Shown piece by piece: positions 33,101-42,540 of a stretch of 64,000 nt of DNA. The DNA lies in NCBI GenBank assembly GCA_026122225.1, contig JANEZZ010003061.1, positions 3,410,001 to 3,474,000 on the forward strand, in the 5' to 3' direction. This stretch comes from Heloderma charlesbogerti (taxonomy: Eukaryota; Chordata; Lepidosauria; Squamata; Helodermatidae). A model generated the notes under the pieces. The model had not been told where the DNA came from. It saw only the letters and a program-made list of their open reading frames with translations, and ran no database searches. Numbering within the stretch: the stretch's first letter is position 1; each line of letters begins with the position of its first letter. The position numbers and the translations under genes were made by a program.

Positions 33101-33213
33101 GTTCCCCTTACCTGGCATGGCCTGCCCCTAGCGCTCCGCCAGCGCCTGCCGCCCAGCCTCAGTATGTTCTGGCCCCCAACACTCCCCCCACTGCCTCCAT
33201 CAGGCGGACACAT
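30187..33213 (-). CDS. L2-type LINE ORF2: endonuclease and reverse transcriptase
   Basis: Uninterrupted 1,008-codon ORF. Residues about 65-280 form an APE-type endonuclease: TETWL (100-104), GDFNVH (206-211) and SDHYLV (273-278). RT follows with NNFRPVSNLPFLGK (566-579), FQSGFRPGHGTETALV (601-616), LLDLSAAFDTVDH (636-648), CGVPQGSILSP (693-703) and the catalytic QYADD (726-730). The C-terminal part has SSRLDYCNALYVGLP and TLWNSLPREL, standard in CR1/L2 enzymes. The enzyme nicks target DNA and reverse-transcribes its RNA in place. The listed start is six bases from the ERV junction. The frame stays open upstream in the reconstructed flank, so the native start may lie beyond the ERV, which now separates the ORF from its 5' UTR. 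Confidence 0.92.
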   Translation of the reverse strand: MCPPDGGSGGSVGGQNILRLGGRRWRSARGRPCQVRGTRERCVVSVPCSGPVQSQRMVGGGVTPSSGLRLLLCNARSVTQKTSLIHEMILDEGADLACITETWLAEAAAPTLAAMCPAGFSYAQQSRAGDRGGGVAVIYRESLVFTRPPLRETKVAECMYWRLGPKGSLGILLVYRPPRCTTDSLAEVLEVVSDVRVQSPNLLVLGDFNVHSEAILTGAPRDFMETMASWELHHILTGPTHVAGHALDLVFVSGEVGSDLEVGGISTTPLSWSDHYLVTLDFSFPQPLRSGGGPIKMVRPRRLMDPNGFLNALGDSLGHANGHSVKTLVGGWNAAITGALDRVAPKCPLPLNRARTAPWFNSRLRALKQEVRRLERRWRTSRSKDDQTRARAVSSAYHVAVKAATKEYYAASIASAECCPRRLFQVVRSLVGPVAPEPLEHSKASCEALARHFADKIDQIRCVTLHAVDTVSEQEVACGKPVLWDRFQLLPPDEVDKVLSSVRPTTCLLDPCPSWLIMGCRERLGEGIKAVVNASLEEGVMPSALKEAVIRPLLKKPSLELQVLNNFRPVSNLPFLGKVIEQVVAVQLKAHLEETDYLDPFQSGFRPGHGTETALVALVDDMRRALDRGECSFLVLLDLSAAFDTVDHGILLDRLEGLGIGDTVLRWFRSFLSGRYQRVALGEEVSDPWPLTCGVPQGSILSPMLFNIYVKPLGAIIRRFGVQCHQYADDTQPYLSFKSSPRLAIESLSKCLETVSGWMGRNKLKLNPDKTEVLLVGDKRRLGDVDLVLNGVRLPLKDQVRSLGVILDSQLSMEAQVSAVSWTALYQLHLIRRLRPFLPDHLLPSVVHALVSSRLDYCNALYVGLPLKMVRKLQLVQNAAARLIKGSRRRDHITPVLKELHWLPVVFRAKFKVLVLTFKTLYGSGPAYLKERLQQHQTGRLTRSASDGLLSVPSARTARLVGTKERAFSVVAPTLWNSLPRELRHAASLMSFRRALKTWLFRQAFGVG

Positions 33214-33218
33214 GCCCC

Positions 33219-33659
33219 TGTTGCAGAACCCAGAGTCAGAGAGACCACGGAGTGAAGGAAAAAGAGATTCTTTATTTAACGCGCGGGCTTAAGGCTGGAA
33301 TCATTTCCAAACAGCCAGAAGCCCCGATTTACATTAGCACATTGGTTTTATAGACATTGTGACACATATGAAATGGCTCCTCCTCCCCCTCCCGCATGGG
33401 GTTGCAATCCTCAACATTTCTTCTCTTAGCACTATTGTTTATAATACAAGAACTGGGTTATAGGGTAGCCATGATAAGGAGAGGACAGAAGAGAACAGCA
33501 GAGAACAAGATATACAATTGTATGACCTTTGACAAGATAAGGAATTCCTGTGTCTCATCAGCTTACAACAATATATTTAAGGGAGAAAGAGCTCAGCAAG
33601 AACATGAAGCATGAGACTGCATGAGGCTACTTAGTCTGACCCCCGATATGGCTGCTACA
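33219..33659 (-). repeat. ERV 3' LTR
   Basis: Minus-strand LTR starts TGTAGCAGCC and ends CTGCAACA. A polyadenylation signal AATAAA lies near 33,271 (plus strand tttatt), followed by the R/U5 part. By my comparison it differs from the 5' LTR at one base (33,484 G versus 39,583 A, plus strand). Confidence 0.93.
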
Positions 33660-33670
33660 TTCCCCCCTTA
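33660..33670 (-). promoter_or_regulatory. ERV polypurine tract
   Basis: On the minus strand TAAGGGGGGAA directly precedes the 3' LTR start TGTAGCAGCC. Its position and composition are those of a plus-strand primer for retroviral reverse transcription, and it fixes the orientation. Confidence 0.85.
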
Positions 33671-33939
33671 AATGCATAATTTCATTACAATTATAGCATT
33701 TTTGATAACCATACAAAGCTTTTTGTGACATACATATTACATAGCCTTTTGTTGGGCTATTAGAGTGTAGAGGGCAGCGGTTTTACTAGCTGAGACATAA
33801 AACAGATTGGTTAAACAGCGCATAAGACAAGGAACGCAGAGACATAACAGTATCTTTATGAACAACACTGGTAGAATTAGGATGAACAATGCTTTCAAGC
33901 CAGCTAAGATCTGGAAGCCAAGGGGTTAACTAATTTAGC

Positions 33940-34300
33940 TAATTGTTTTGTCTTATTGTTTTGTTAGCTACTATATTGTGCAGCTTGTTGATCTGTTCAT
34001 CTACAGCTCTGCCATTATCAGTTAAGTTAAAACAACAGAGCTTTTGGTGGGTCTCACAACTTAAATGATGAAGAAGGAAGAGGTAATCTATACCAGCTCT
34101 ATTTTCTAGATTGCACCTCTTAGATCACGCAACTCTTTATTTAACAATGACAATGCTCGTGAGGTGGCATTTATGCTTTTGGCTAAGCTGCAAGCTAACC
34201 GGTTGATCTCCAGACTATTAGCCAAGGCTAAACCTGGAACCCCAAGTAGTGACATTGCTAAGGCCAATTTTTCTGAGTCAGAATATAACTGCACATGACT
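33940..34300 (-). pseudogene. ERV envelope transmembrane remnant
   Basis: One frame (34,294-34,106) covers an alanine/leucine-rich helical segment. A frameshift near 34,116 leads into the next block, holding the disulphide motif CETHQKLCC (C-X6-CC) typical of gamma-type envelopes. The stop and frameshift abolish function. Confidence 0.8.
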
Positions 34301-34379
34301 ATTACAATTTTTAGTTAGTTGGAGTGCTCGAGGCTGCCGTTGACGGATTTTCTCGGGCTACAGGGGAAGAATTGGCACC

Positions 34380-34960
34380 AGTTTAATTGGCGGCTGAGGC
34401 AACGTGGGTGGTTATTAGACAAGTTGGCAGGAATGAATGACCAAGTGCGGGAACTACATGTTTAAAACTATGAGGCAAAAGTATGTGGGCATCATTAAAA
34501 GATATGTTTTGAATGTTATTACAGTGGAAGGGGCCAGGGATAGCTTTATATTTTCTGGAAAAAATTTTGACAATTAAGCATTCGTGCACACGTAGCATTT
34601 GTTTCAGCAACGATGGGGGTGCGTAAAATGAACTCTGTAGGGGGTAGGATCTTTGCAACCACGCCCCAATTAGCATTTTGGGAATAAGTTAAACTTACAC
34701 CATAAACTCTTAACATGGTATCTTTTTGAATTTTTCCAGGATGTCTACAGACAGGTATTAGGCAAGAGCTAATAAGCCTGTTTGCAGGTATACCTCTTGG
34801 CAAACAAAAATGTTTTACTCTCGTGATGTTAGCCAGGTGAAGCCAGTAATTATCAGCAAATCACTGGGACAAACTTTTCCTTTCAGGGGCTGGCCCCCCT
34901 TTTTGCACCTTATTAAGGAGACACAATGCAACACTAACACTACAACACGCATGTTTGATC
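34380..34960 (-). pseudogene. ERV envelope surface-unit remnant
   Basis: Two overlapping open frames (34,803-34,546; 34,676-34,383) lie between the integrase tail and the TM remnant, where the surface unit belongs. About 580 bp is roughly half the usual length, so it is internally deleted. No receptor-binding features could be confirmed; the assignment rests mainly on position. Confidence 0.45.
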
Positions 34961-35189
34961 TTCTTTGGGATCTGACCGTACGCTGGGCAGCTATTCACCT
35001 GGCAAGCTGCAGTAGGGTCTAGTCCCCTTCTTCAATTCTCCAGTTGCAGGTCTGACCGTATGCAGGGGGACAGTCTCCTGGTGTGTCCACAGTAAGGTCT
35101 AGCCTGAGTCTTCTTACTGCTTTTTCAGAATGATTTTTAAAGGATTTTCAGGATTTCTGTTTACAGTCTACTCTCCCCCTCTCGCTCTC

Positions 35190-35370
35190 TTGACTCGTGT
35201 CCAATGTATCCAGGGTTTAACTCCAGCTGCTTTCATAGCTGTGGGGGTGGAAAGTATGACAGTTTTCAGTCCTCTCCATCTGGGAGTCAAAGGGTTATTT
35301 TTCCCTCTTTAACTCATACTTTAACTCTTGGTTGGAAAGGATGAGCTTCTGTGATGGGAATGGCTTATTT
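35190..35370 (-). pseudogene. ERV integrase C-terminal remnant
   Basis: A minus-strand frame resembles the C-terminal domain of gammaretroviral integrase, including HPFQP, LKTVILSTPTA and GVKPWIH. It lies only about 250 bp from the nucleocapsid remnant, so most of pol (about 3 kb in relatives) is deleted between them. Confidence 0.7.
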
Positions 35371-35477
35371 TTTTAAGACAAAGCGATGCTGGGCTTGAAG
35401 AACTTTGCTCAGTGTTTGAACTTCTTGTTTAAGGCTAACGTTTGCTTGCTTTTGATGCTGCTCCAGTGTCAATTATG

Positions 35478-35537
35478 AAGTCAATGTCACGGCCCCTCAC
35501 AGTCAATGTCACGGCCAGTCAATGTCACGGCCCCTCT
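35478..35537. repeat. Short tandem repeat at the pol-deletion junction
   Basis: AGTCAATGTCACGGCC occurs three times with short spacers, between the nucleocapsid remnant and the integrase tail. Confidence 0.85.
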
Positions 35538-35609
35538 CAAGCTGTCTCCCTCTTCGCTCATTCTGGCCCCTTTGGTTTTCTCCTTTGTGTATTTGATTTA
35601 TTTTATTTG

Positions 35610-35904
35610 GGCATTCATGCCACTAATGTCCATCTTGTCCACACTGGGCACACTGGTTCTTTTTTAAGAATCTTCTGCCTCTGCCGGGTCTTCTTTTTTC
35701 TTTCGTCCACGTCTTCTTGGGCCTCTGGGTTGAGGGAGGTATACTGGCGATAGGCATTTGAAAGACGCTCCAAGTACGCTCTGAGGCCTCGGTGGCACCT
35801 TGCAGCACTTTAAACACTTTGGTCATATTAATTGACTTCTTCATACCTGCTTTCATGGCTTCTAACAGCAGGGTTTGATACTGGGTGAGGCACTCTAGCC
35901 CCAC
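35610..35904 (-). pseudogene. ERV gag capsid/nucleocapsid remnant
   Basis: Minus-strand frame with LLEAMKAGMKKSINMTKV (capsid C-terminal region) and, after a basic stretch, a CCHC zinc knuckle CX2CX4HX4C beginning CAQCGQDGH, in which a stop codon interrupts the last spacer. The pattern is gammaretroviral (single knuckle). Confidence 0.75.
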
Positions 35905-35929
35905 TTGTGTTTTGGGATTTCAGCAGGGG

Positions 35930-38900
35930 GGGGGGGTTACTTACAAGGAGACTTTATTGGGTAACTTACAGCACACAGGCGTACTTAATGGTTGGATCAT
36001 TCTCTGAACCACGAACTATTGGGCTAAATGGGTTTTATACCATACATGTTACCTATGAGGCAGCACAACACTAGCAAGCATTTTCAGCATAGGCTAGAAG
36101 TGTTTGGTTCTCAGGCACAGCTTCCTGTAAACAACTTCGCTTCCCAAAGTGCTTGATAACACTTTTATTTATTAGTATGGGAAGACAATTTTTTTCTCTT
36201 TCTTTTGCTTTCTTTTTCTTTGCTGATCTGCCTGTATTGCAGATCATGTTTCAAACTTTTTATATAAAACTTTCTGATCCATGCACCAGCCTTGTTTCTT
36301 TATTTGTCTTTTTCAAGTTAAACTCACTTACTTAAACCTTTCTGCCTTACACTAGTCCCAATGACACACATTTGGGATAGGGTCTTTTTTCCTTCTAGTT
36401 ACAATTTTTTCATCTTAAAGAACTATTACATTATTGTGGCTACTTTATCCCAGGTAATAAGCTCTAGGCACAATCAGCTGCTTTTAATTTATCCTGGGGG
36501 CAACTATGGCCACGCTTCTTTTCTACAAATGTTTTTTCTTTGCCTCTTGCCTTTTCTTCTTTTTTTTTTTCTCCCTCTCTATCTGTCTTCTACTTTCTCT
36601 ACTTGACTTTGTCTTTTCTCCTTGTCATCCATTGGGAACCACACTTAGTATCATTTGGAGTTGCAACTAACACTAATCTGCAAATATCACATATATTTTA
36701 TGATATTTAAGAAATCATAAAATATACACAACAAACTTTTTCTGCAATTTAACACAATGAATGGAAAACACTTTTTGCATGGTAAGGCATGATGGAGCAG
36801 ATCCAGCAATCATACTGCTCTTCTGGCTGAAAGCTCAGGGCCCATTAAGATCAAGGAACGGGCATACCCACACACGCAAAGAGTTCTAGGTCACCATTTT
36901 TGCATTGGCAACTCTATGCTGCATGAGTTTTAGCAGAAGGAAATCTAAAAGTCACAGATCAAACTCAGCCTGCTGTACACTGAGCTGACTACAAACACAG
37001 ACACATGGTCCACAGCGATGAGAGTTCATCAAAAGCTTCACAGCACTGTCCATGGCAAGTCTTTGACAATTTAAAATTTTAGTTCATGTGCAGAGTGTCT
37101 CTAAAAAGCCCAGACAATGATGGAGGCAAACAGAGAAGGCTCTGGGCAATGAAGATGAGATGTTTCCAGCAAAGGCTCTCCACTTTTGCATCAGTTTAAA
37201 AAGGGAAAGTGTGGCCCTACACCCCTTCTGACAGACAAGGGCCTTTAACTTTTTAGCAAGGCCTCTGTCTAAACAGAGCGGCACAGCTCAGCTCTCTAGC
37301 CGTGACGCTTTAACCTGGGCAACTCCTTTGTAAATTTTATTTTACTTCTGTCAGGTTCTCTTACAGACATTTTAAAAACTTACTCTTTTTTTTTCTCTTC
37401 TAACCTGGTACACGAAAGCACTGAAACACTGAGTGCTGCAACTCAGGACGCTGGGGGGTGACGGGCATCGCCTTATACTTGCATTTTTCAGGCAGCCATT
37501 AATCTTCGGGGAGGCGGTGGGGTGATTTGCAGGACTTCAAAGGCAAGCTTCTCAGTTTGTCTGTATTTGTAAATCTCAAGCTTAAAACAGGACATGATGA
37601 GGTACAGGGCAGCCAAATTCTTGCTTTGGCACGGGCAACAAATAACTCGGGTCAGCTTTCTTCGCTGGGGTCTCAAACAGGAAAACAGTCTTAATTTAAA
37701 GTTGTAACATCACTGACAGCGTCAGCCAGCCAGCTACACAGATCTCATTGTTTTTTAAGACAGTTGCTCCAATATCTTCTTTTCTTCTCAATCAGGTTGG
37801 GTCTCTCAGCTTACACAGTTTATTGCAGCTTTCAGGAGCATGGTAGTAGCGTGATTTTGGCTTGGCCAGGAACATGCTGTCTGGTTTCTTGGTTTCTTCA
37901 GCACACACACTTAGGCAGTGTAACACTGGACACTCAAATCAGTGAGATTTCTTTATTGCAGGGAATCCCACGGCAAAAGCTTAATGGTTACGCTCTTCAG
38001 AAATCATATAGCTGATGGTCAGTAGCTACAGGCTCTATGCAATTCTAACACAGTTCAAAGCTAAACACGGTTACCTTGACAGAGATCTTCAACATGGTCT
38101 TTCCGCTTCATTCTGCTTTGGGACAGTCTTATGGCACACTTTTCACTCGAAGAGGGGTCTAGCCTGTGCTCTGGGGGCTGATTCTTCACCTTTATTTTCT
38201 ATTTTGCCTTCATCTTCTGGGTCTTCATTTTCAGTTTCCATTTCTTAGGGATTTTATCTCAATTAGGCGAGGTGATGATGTTGCACAACTCAGAACGTTG
38301 TGGGCAATTTCCCCCCCCCCCTCGGCACGCTAGGCTAACAGCTACTTCTTCGGCCTTACACTCTCACGCTCCCACGCTTTGTTAAAAGCCAGACTGTCCT
38401 GCAACATTTTTCTAATTAACAGCCTCAGATCTTGTTCTTTTTTTCCTCTCAGCTCGACCTTGAGCTTTTTGCTGTTTTCTCTTTCTATTCTGAATCTTTT
38501 TAAAAAAACCTTTTTCTTTCTTTGTTTGACATACATCTCAAGGGGGTGCAAGGTTTGCTTCCCCCACCACCCATAGCCTCCCTCCTAAATTGAAGACAGA
38601 CACAATTAGGGAATGGGAATTGGTCAGTGAGTAAGGGGTCTCAATGGCCGACACAAGAGGATTTTTCACACCACGCACTTTGCTACTGGCCTGGGCACCC
38701 GGACGGTCAACGGTATGCTTCAGAAACCGCAGTAGCCACTCACACAATCATCAATCTCTCCACTACATCCATATGTCCCTGCCACCCACTTTTCCCACTT
38801 TTTACCAGAGCAGAAAACGGCTTCCCCAGCTTCCTCAGCTTCCTACTGAGTACTGGCGTGCTGGGTACTGGCGCCCACTCGGGGGTGTGATCAGGCCCCC

Positions 38901-39295
38901 CTTCTACCCGCAAGGAGTAGGTTCTTTTGTATACGTATACCACCAACACTGACCTTCTTCATAAGGCGGGGCCCTCTTTTTTTCTGCCCAGTGGCCTTTC
39001 TCCCTAAAGGCGGGGCCCTCTTTTTCCCATATGCTTGCCTTTCTCCTGAAGGCTTCCAATGTGGGTTTCAACTCAATTGCAGCTGCGATACAGGCAGGGC
39101 TCAAGTTCCTTCCTCTGCTTCCCAAGGTTCTCTTGCCGCTCGCTACCGTTTGGGTGATCCCGGTGCAGGCTTTCTCCCATTCACTCGACAAAAAGGTCGG
39201 TGGCGCCAAGAAAGGGAGGCATGCGCCGAGCTCGTCCTCCTGGTGCGGTGATCAAGAGCAGGCAACTGCCACCTGTCTGGCTCAGAGCCTGCCAC
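35930..39295 (-). other. ERV leader and degraded gag 5' region
   Basis: About 3.3 kb between the primer site and the capsid remnant. Short open frames at 39,209-38,904 and 38,949-38,740 could be matrix-region relics, but I recognise no domain. Several pyrimidine-rich runs (about 36,180-36,220, 36,540-36,600) and a C-run near 38,310 are present. It is longer than a normal leader plus gag 5' half, so extra non-coding sequence is included. Confidence 0.5.
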
Positions 39296-39313
39296 ATCCG
39301 AGTCACGGCACCA
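39296..39313 (-). promoter_or_regulatory. ERV primer-binding site, tRNA-His type
   Basis: On the minus strand TGGTGCCGTGACTCGGAT begins four bases after the 5' LTR. It is complementary over 18 bases to the 3' end of vertebrate tRNA-His (...ATCCGAGTCACGGCACCA), as I recall that tRNA. Confidence 0.85.
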
Positions 39314-39317
39314 TTTA

Positions 39318-39758
39318 TGTTGCAGAACCCAGAGTCAGAGAGACCACGGAGTGAAGGAAAAAGAGATTCTTTATTTAACGCGCGGGCTTAAGGCTGGAAT
39401 CATTTCCAAACAGCCAGAAGCCCCGATTTACATTAGCACATTGGTTTTATAGACATTGTGACACATATGAAATGGCTCCTCCTCCCCCTCCCGCATGGGG
39501 TTGCAATCCTCAACATTTCTTCTCTTAGCACTATTGTTTATAATACAAGAACTGGGTTATAGGGTAGCCATGATAAGGAGAGAACAGAAGAGAACAGCAG
39601 AGAACAAGATATACAATTGTATGACCTTTGACAAGATAAGGAATTCCTGTGTCTCATCAGCTTACAACAATATATTTAAGGGAGAAAGAGCTCAGCAAGA
39701 ACATGAAGCATGAGACTGCATGAGGCTACTTAGTCTGACCCCCGATATGGCTGCTACA
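39318..39758 (-). repeat. ERV 5' LTR
   Basis: Upstream LTR on the minus strand, same length and termini as the 3' LTR. Followed by cccc, the second copy of the 4-bp target duplication. Confidence 0.93.
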
Positions 39759-40245
39759 CCCCCTCGCTCCCGCCTATCAGGCAGGCTACCCACCCCTAAA
39801 AACACAACAACAACCCCCAAATAAAACAAACAAACAAAACAATTAAAATCCCCTTAAAAATGCCAGGCAGGAGTCCACAGGGAAGGCCTGGTGGTGGTGG
39901 TGGTGGCGGCAGCAGGCCCAGCAGCAGCAAGCACGCCTCTTCCCCGATGGTGGTGGTGGTGGCGGCTTCTCCTGCAGGCCCTGGCTCTCCCAGGCCACCT
40001 CAGCCAGCCAGCTTATGTAGCCCCTCCAGGGAGGGGCAGGTGGAGCAGCACAGCTGGCTCGGTACCTGGGGGCCTGGTCCTGCAGGGACTGGCGGTCTGC
40101 CAGGCAGAAGTCCACAGGGAAGGCCTGGTGGTGGCGGCAGCGGTGGCAGCAGCAGGCCCAGCGGCGGCAGCAGCAGGCCCAGCAGCAGCAAGCACGCCTC
40201 TTCCCCGGTGGTGGTGGTGATGGCTTCTCCTGCAGGCCCTGGCTC
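39759..40245 (-). promoter_or_regulatory. L2-type LINE 5' UTR with tandem units
   Basis: Two related units (about 39,869-39,990 and 40,107-40,245) share CCACAGGGAAGGCCTGGTGG, GGCCCAGCAGCAGCAAGCAC, CTTCTCCTGCAGGCCCTGGC. Tandem GC-rich monomers are common in LINE promoters. GGT/GGC microsatellite tracts inside differ in length. The ERV separates this from the ORF. Confidence 0.75.
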
Positions 40246-40250
40246 TCTTT

Positions 40251-42110
40251 GATTCATGATCTGGCCTCTGGGGTTAAACCAGCAGAGTGAAGCCATGCAT
40301 GTCTATGGGGCGCTACTGTTCCACCCATCACTTCGCATCGCAATCAGTTTGGTGTCGAGCAGTATTGATTTGCTGTTTTGACAATTTCAACACCTCCACC
40401 TGAAAAACCCTGGCCAGCTTGGGCTGATCATCTGGTAAATAGCCACATAATGACCCAACTTTTTCCCACAGGAAAAGTTGATATCTGGCCATCATTGCCT
40501 AGTTGTTAGAAACACCAAGTCCTAATGCGGTGGATGAATAAATCCTCCGACCAAGTAGATCTAATTGACGGCTCTCTTTGTCAACTGGTTAAACGTGGAT
40601 TTTCTGTGATTTTTTCTGCAAGGATTTCCACAGTAATGGAATTTGGTTTCAGGTGTGTGAACAAAAAACTTGCTTTCTTCTCCTGCACCTTATACATTGA
40701 CTTCAAACATTTGGAAGCTGGAGCCATTGCAAATGGGGCCTTCCACAAGAGGTGCACAGTTTGCAACAAGGTAGGTAGGAATGGTACTGTTACCAGAGCG
40801 GTAGGCTCCGTACAGACAGCATCACATACATGATCTTGTAACTTTTCCATAGGCTGCTGGGTCTCAATTCCCAGCGATTATGCCATATGGAGCACCTGAT
40901 CAGTGAAATGTCTCATATCCTCTGAAGGCGATGCTCTGTTATGGGCACAAACATTTTCATCTGAGGAAGAGAGAGAAGGAGGTACTGATGAATAAGTAGA
41001 TACTGACTGTAGTCTTCAAGTTCAGACTGTTGCGTTGCGGCCAAAGTGGCCTCTTGCATGCATGGTACCGGTACCAGGGATGTAGCTGAAGGAGGTCGGT
41101 CATGACATTATTCTTGTTGTCTGCTCATCAACGATGAAGAACATGGAGGAACTGGAGGAAGAAAATCATGCGCCAATGGTGGCAGCGGAGAGGCTAGTTC
41201 TGCTGGAGGTTGGGAAAGTGACGTTCAGTACCAAGGGACTGGCGCTCCTAGGTAATGTATGCGATCATGATATCTGTCTCGATCATACTGTTCCCAATCC
41301 TTCCAATGGTTCAATCTCCTAGGTGGGTCATGATAATCAGAATATCGATCCCACTCTCGCATCGGTGACCTAGATCTAACACAATAATCTCCATATCTAA
41401 AAGGGTACATTCTATGGTCAAATGTAAATGATCTTAGAGATTCCAGAGATCTTTCTCTTGAGTGTGGGGCATCATGACAAGTCAATGGAGGATAGTGTTG
41501 TACCCGCAGTAGTGTAGACAAATGTGTCTGAACCAGTGAGAGGTCAAGTATTTCACACTCTGATATCAATACCGAATGGCCTATATATGCAGTCTGTACC
41601 GAAGCCATTGGTGCCAACACTGAGACAGTCGGTATTGGGGAGTCTAAAAGTGGAGGAGGAGGAATAGTTTCTCTTTCTCTTTATTTTTCTTTCTTCTTTG
41701 TTCATCGATGAGTTTTGGAGTCTTTGCTTTCTTCATGAGCTTCGTAGCCACCGAAAGCGACAAAGAGTGACCAGGCATCAGTGGAATTGCACACTCTGCT
41801 GCTAGAGACGCAGGTCATGGTGAGGCCATACTTGAGGATTTTCCAGAGGCCTCTGAAACGTGAGACCGGGCTGCCTTCAGTCTATCGGCCCTATTTTTCT
41901 GTGCTTGTTTTGAAAAAGACTGACACAGCGGGCAGGCCTCCACTACATGAGCTTCTCTCAAGCATAATAGACACAAGGAGTGTTCGTCTGTGGGGGGGAG
42001 TTTACTGCCACAATGGACGCACTTGAGAAATGGTGCTTGTAGGGCCATCCGCCTAAGGCGAACAGCAATCAACAAACGTTAATGCAAACAAAATAAAATG
42101 CAGGAAAGAA
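40251..42110 (-). pseudogene. DIRS gag-like ORF, N-terminal and central part
   Basis: The 42,075-41,815 frame has a zinc-finger-like cysteine pattern (CVHCGSKLPPTDEHSLCLLC...CPLC) typical of DIRS gag N-termini. 41,620-41,225 is an Arg/Asp/Tyr-rich stretch (RSRSPMREWDRYSDYHD), and 40,850-40,581 holds KASFLFTHLKPNSI. The frames are broken from each other. The protein presumably packages DIRS RNA. Confidence 0.7.
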
Positions 42111-42179
42111 AGAGAGAATAATGATAGAAGAGAAAAAGCTAGAATAAAATGAAAATAAAGGGGAAAAATAAACCTCAGC

Positions 42180-42400
42180 AACACTAGCTATCAATCGACA
42201 CAGCAAAGTTCCCGAGGCAACTACTATGGCGGCTGAAAGAGAACTGAGGGAACGGGTGGGAACCCGCTAGGACATGTGCAGTGGACGGTGGGGGAAGGTT
42301 CGTACCAAAAATATTCTCAGCTATAGAAGTTTCCCGAATCGAGGCTCCGCACAAGTGCAGAGCCCATATGTGTGATGCACAGAGACCATGAAGAAGAACC
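42180..42400. repeat. DIRS right terminal repeat
   Basis: Reverse complement of the left terminal repeat over about 200 bp with moderate divergence. Shared blocks include TTCATGGTCTCTGTGCATCA, CACACATATGGGCTCTGC and TATAGCTGAG. Confidence 0.8.
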
Positions 42401-42540
42401 CGTGGTTTGTTGTTGGGTTGTTCAGGATGGTTAACAAGCTATACTGCATGGTTAACAAGCCACCCTGTGAAAAATGTGATGTTCAGACATGATAACCCAC
42501 AGTTCACCATTTGTATGTTGTACCCTAAGGGAAAAGTGCA
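42400..42540. repeat. Right half of a repeat interrupted by DIRS
   Basis: GTTAACAAGCCACCC and ATAACCCACAGTTCACC continue the AACCCAC-type repeat left of the DIRS element. Confidence 0.5.

Larger units (their letters stand above)
33219..39758 (-). mobile_element. Endogenous retrovirus (gamma/ERV1-like), pol-deleted
   Basis: Two 441-bp LTRs in direct orientation (33,219-33,659; 39,318-39,758), flanked by cccc on both sides, a 4-bp duplication as in gammaretroviruses. On the minus strand: 5' LTR at right, tRNA-His-type primer site, long leader/gag region, nucleocapsid remnant, integrase tail, env remnant, polypurine tract, 3' LTR at left. Protease, RT, RNase H and most of integrase are missing; gag and env are broken. 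It cannot replicate by itself. Confidence 0.92.
30053..40245 (-). mobile_element. L2-type (CR1 group) LINE, near full length, split by ERV
   Basis: Inserted into the DIRS gag region, with a candidate 5-bp duplication tcttt (30,048-30,052 and 40,246-40,250). On the minus strand: 5' UTR with two tandem units (39,759-40,245), then the ERV (33,219-39,758), a 1,008-codon ORF (33,213-30,187), a ~135-bp 3' UTR with GCCCAGAGTGGCTGGGTGAC and a TAAA-rich tail. Without the ERV it is about 3.65 kb. The open ORF suggests recent insertion. Clade call is from RT motifs and could be a sister CR1 lineage. Confidence 0.85.
25583..42400 (-). mobile_element. DIRS-type tyrosine-recombinase retrotransposon, with nested insertions
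   Basis: Outer parts show all DIRS hallmarks on the minus strand: gag-like ORF (42,075 leftward), RT and RNase H of DIRS type (29,420-28,000), a tyrosine recombinase (about 27,830-26,900) and inverted terminal repeats. The left terminal repeat (from about 25,590) reappears inverted at 42,180-42,400, e.g. CACACATATGGGCTCTGC and GAGCCTCGATT. It is split by a hAT MITE (26,011-26,887) and by an L2-type LINE (about 30,053-40,245) that itself holds an ERV. Frameshifts and stops throughout make it dead. Confidence 0.85.

Noticed and set aside
33396..33614. 72-codon frame repeated at 39,495-39,713
   Set aside because: It is the ERV LTR sequence read on the wrong strand; duplicated only because the LTRs are duplicated.
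36153..36606. Phe/Leu-rich frames as membrane proteins
   Set aside because: Produced by pyrimidine-rich ERV leader sequence on the antisense strand; no consistent start, domain or conservation.
39860..40252. 130-codon Gly/Ser/Pro-rich plus-strand frame
   Set aside because: By-product of the GGT/GGC tandem units in the LINE 5' UTR; antisense to the element and low complexity.
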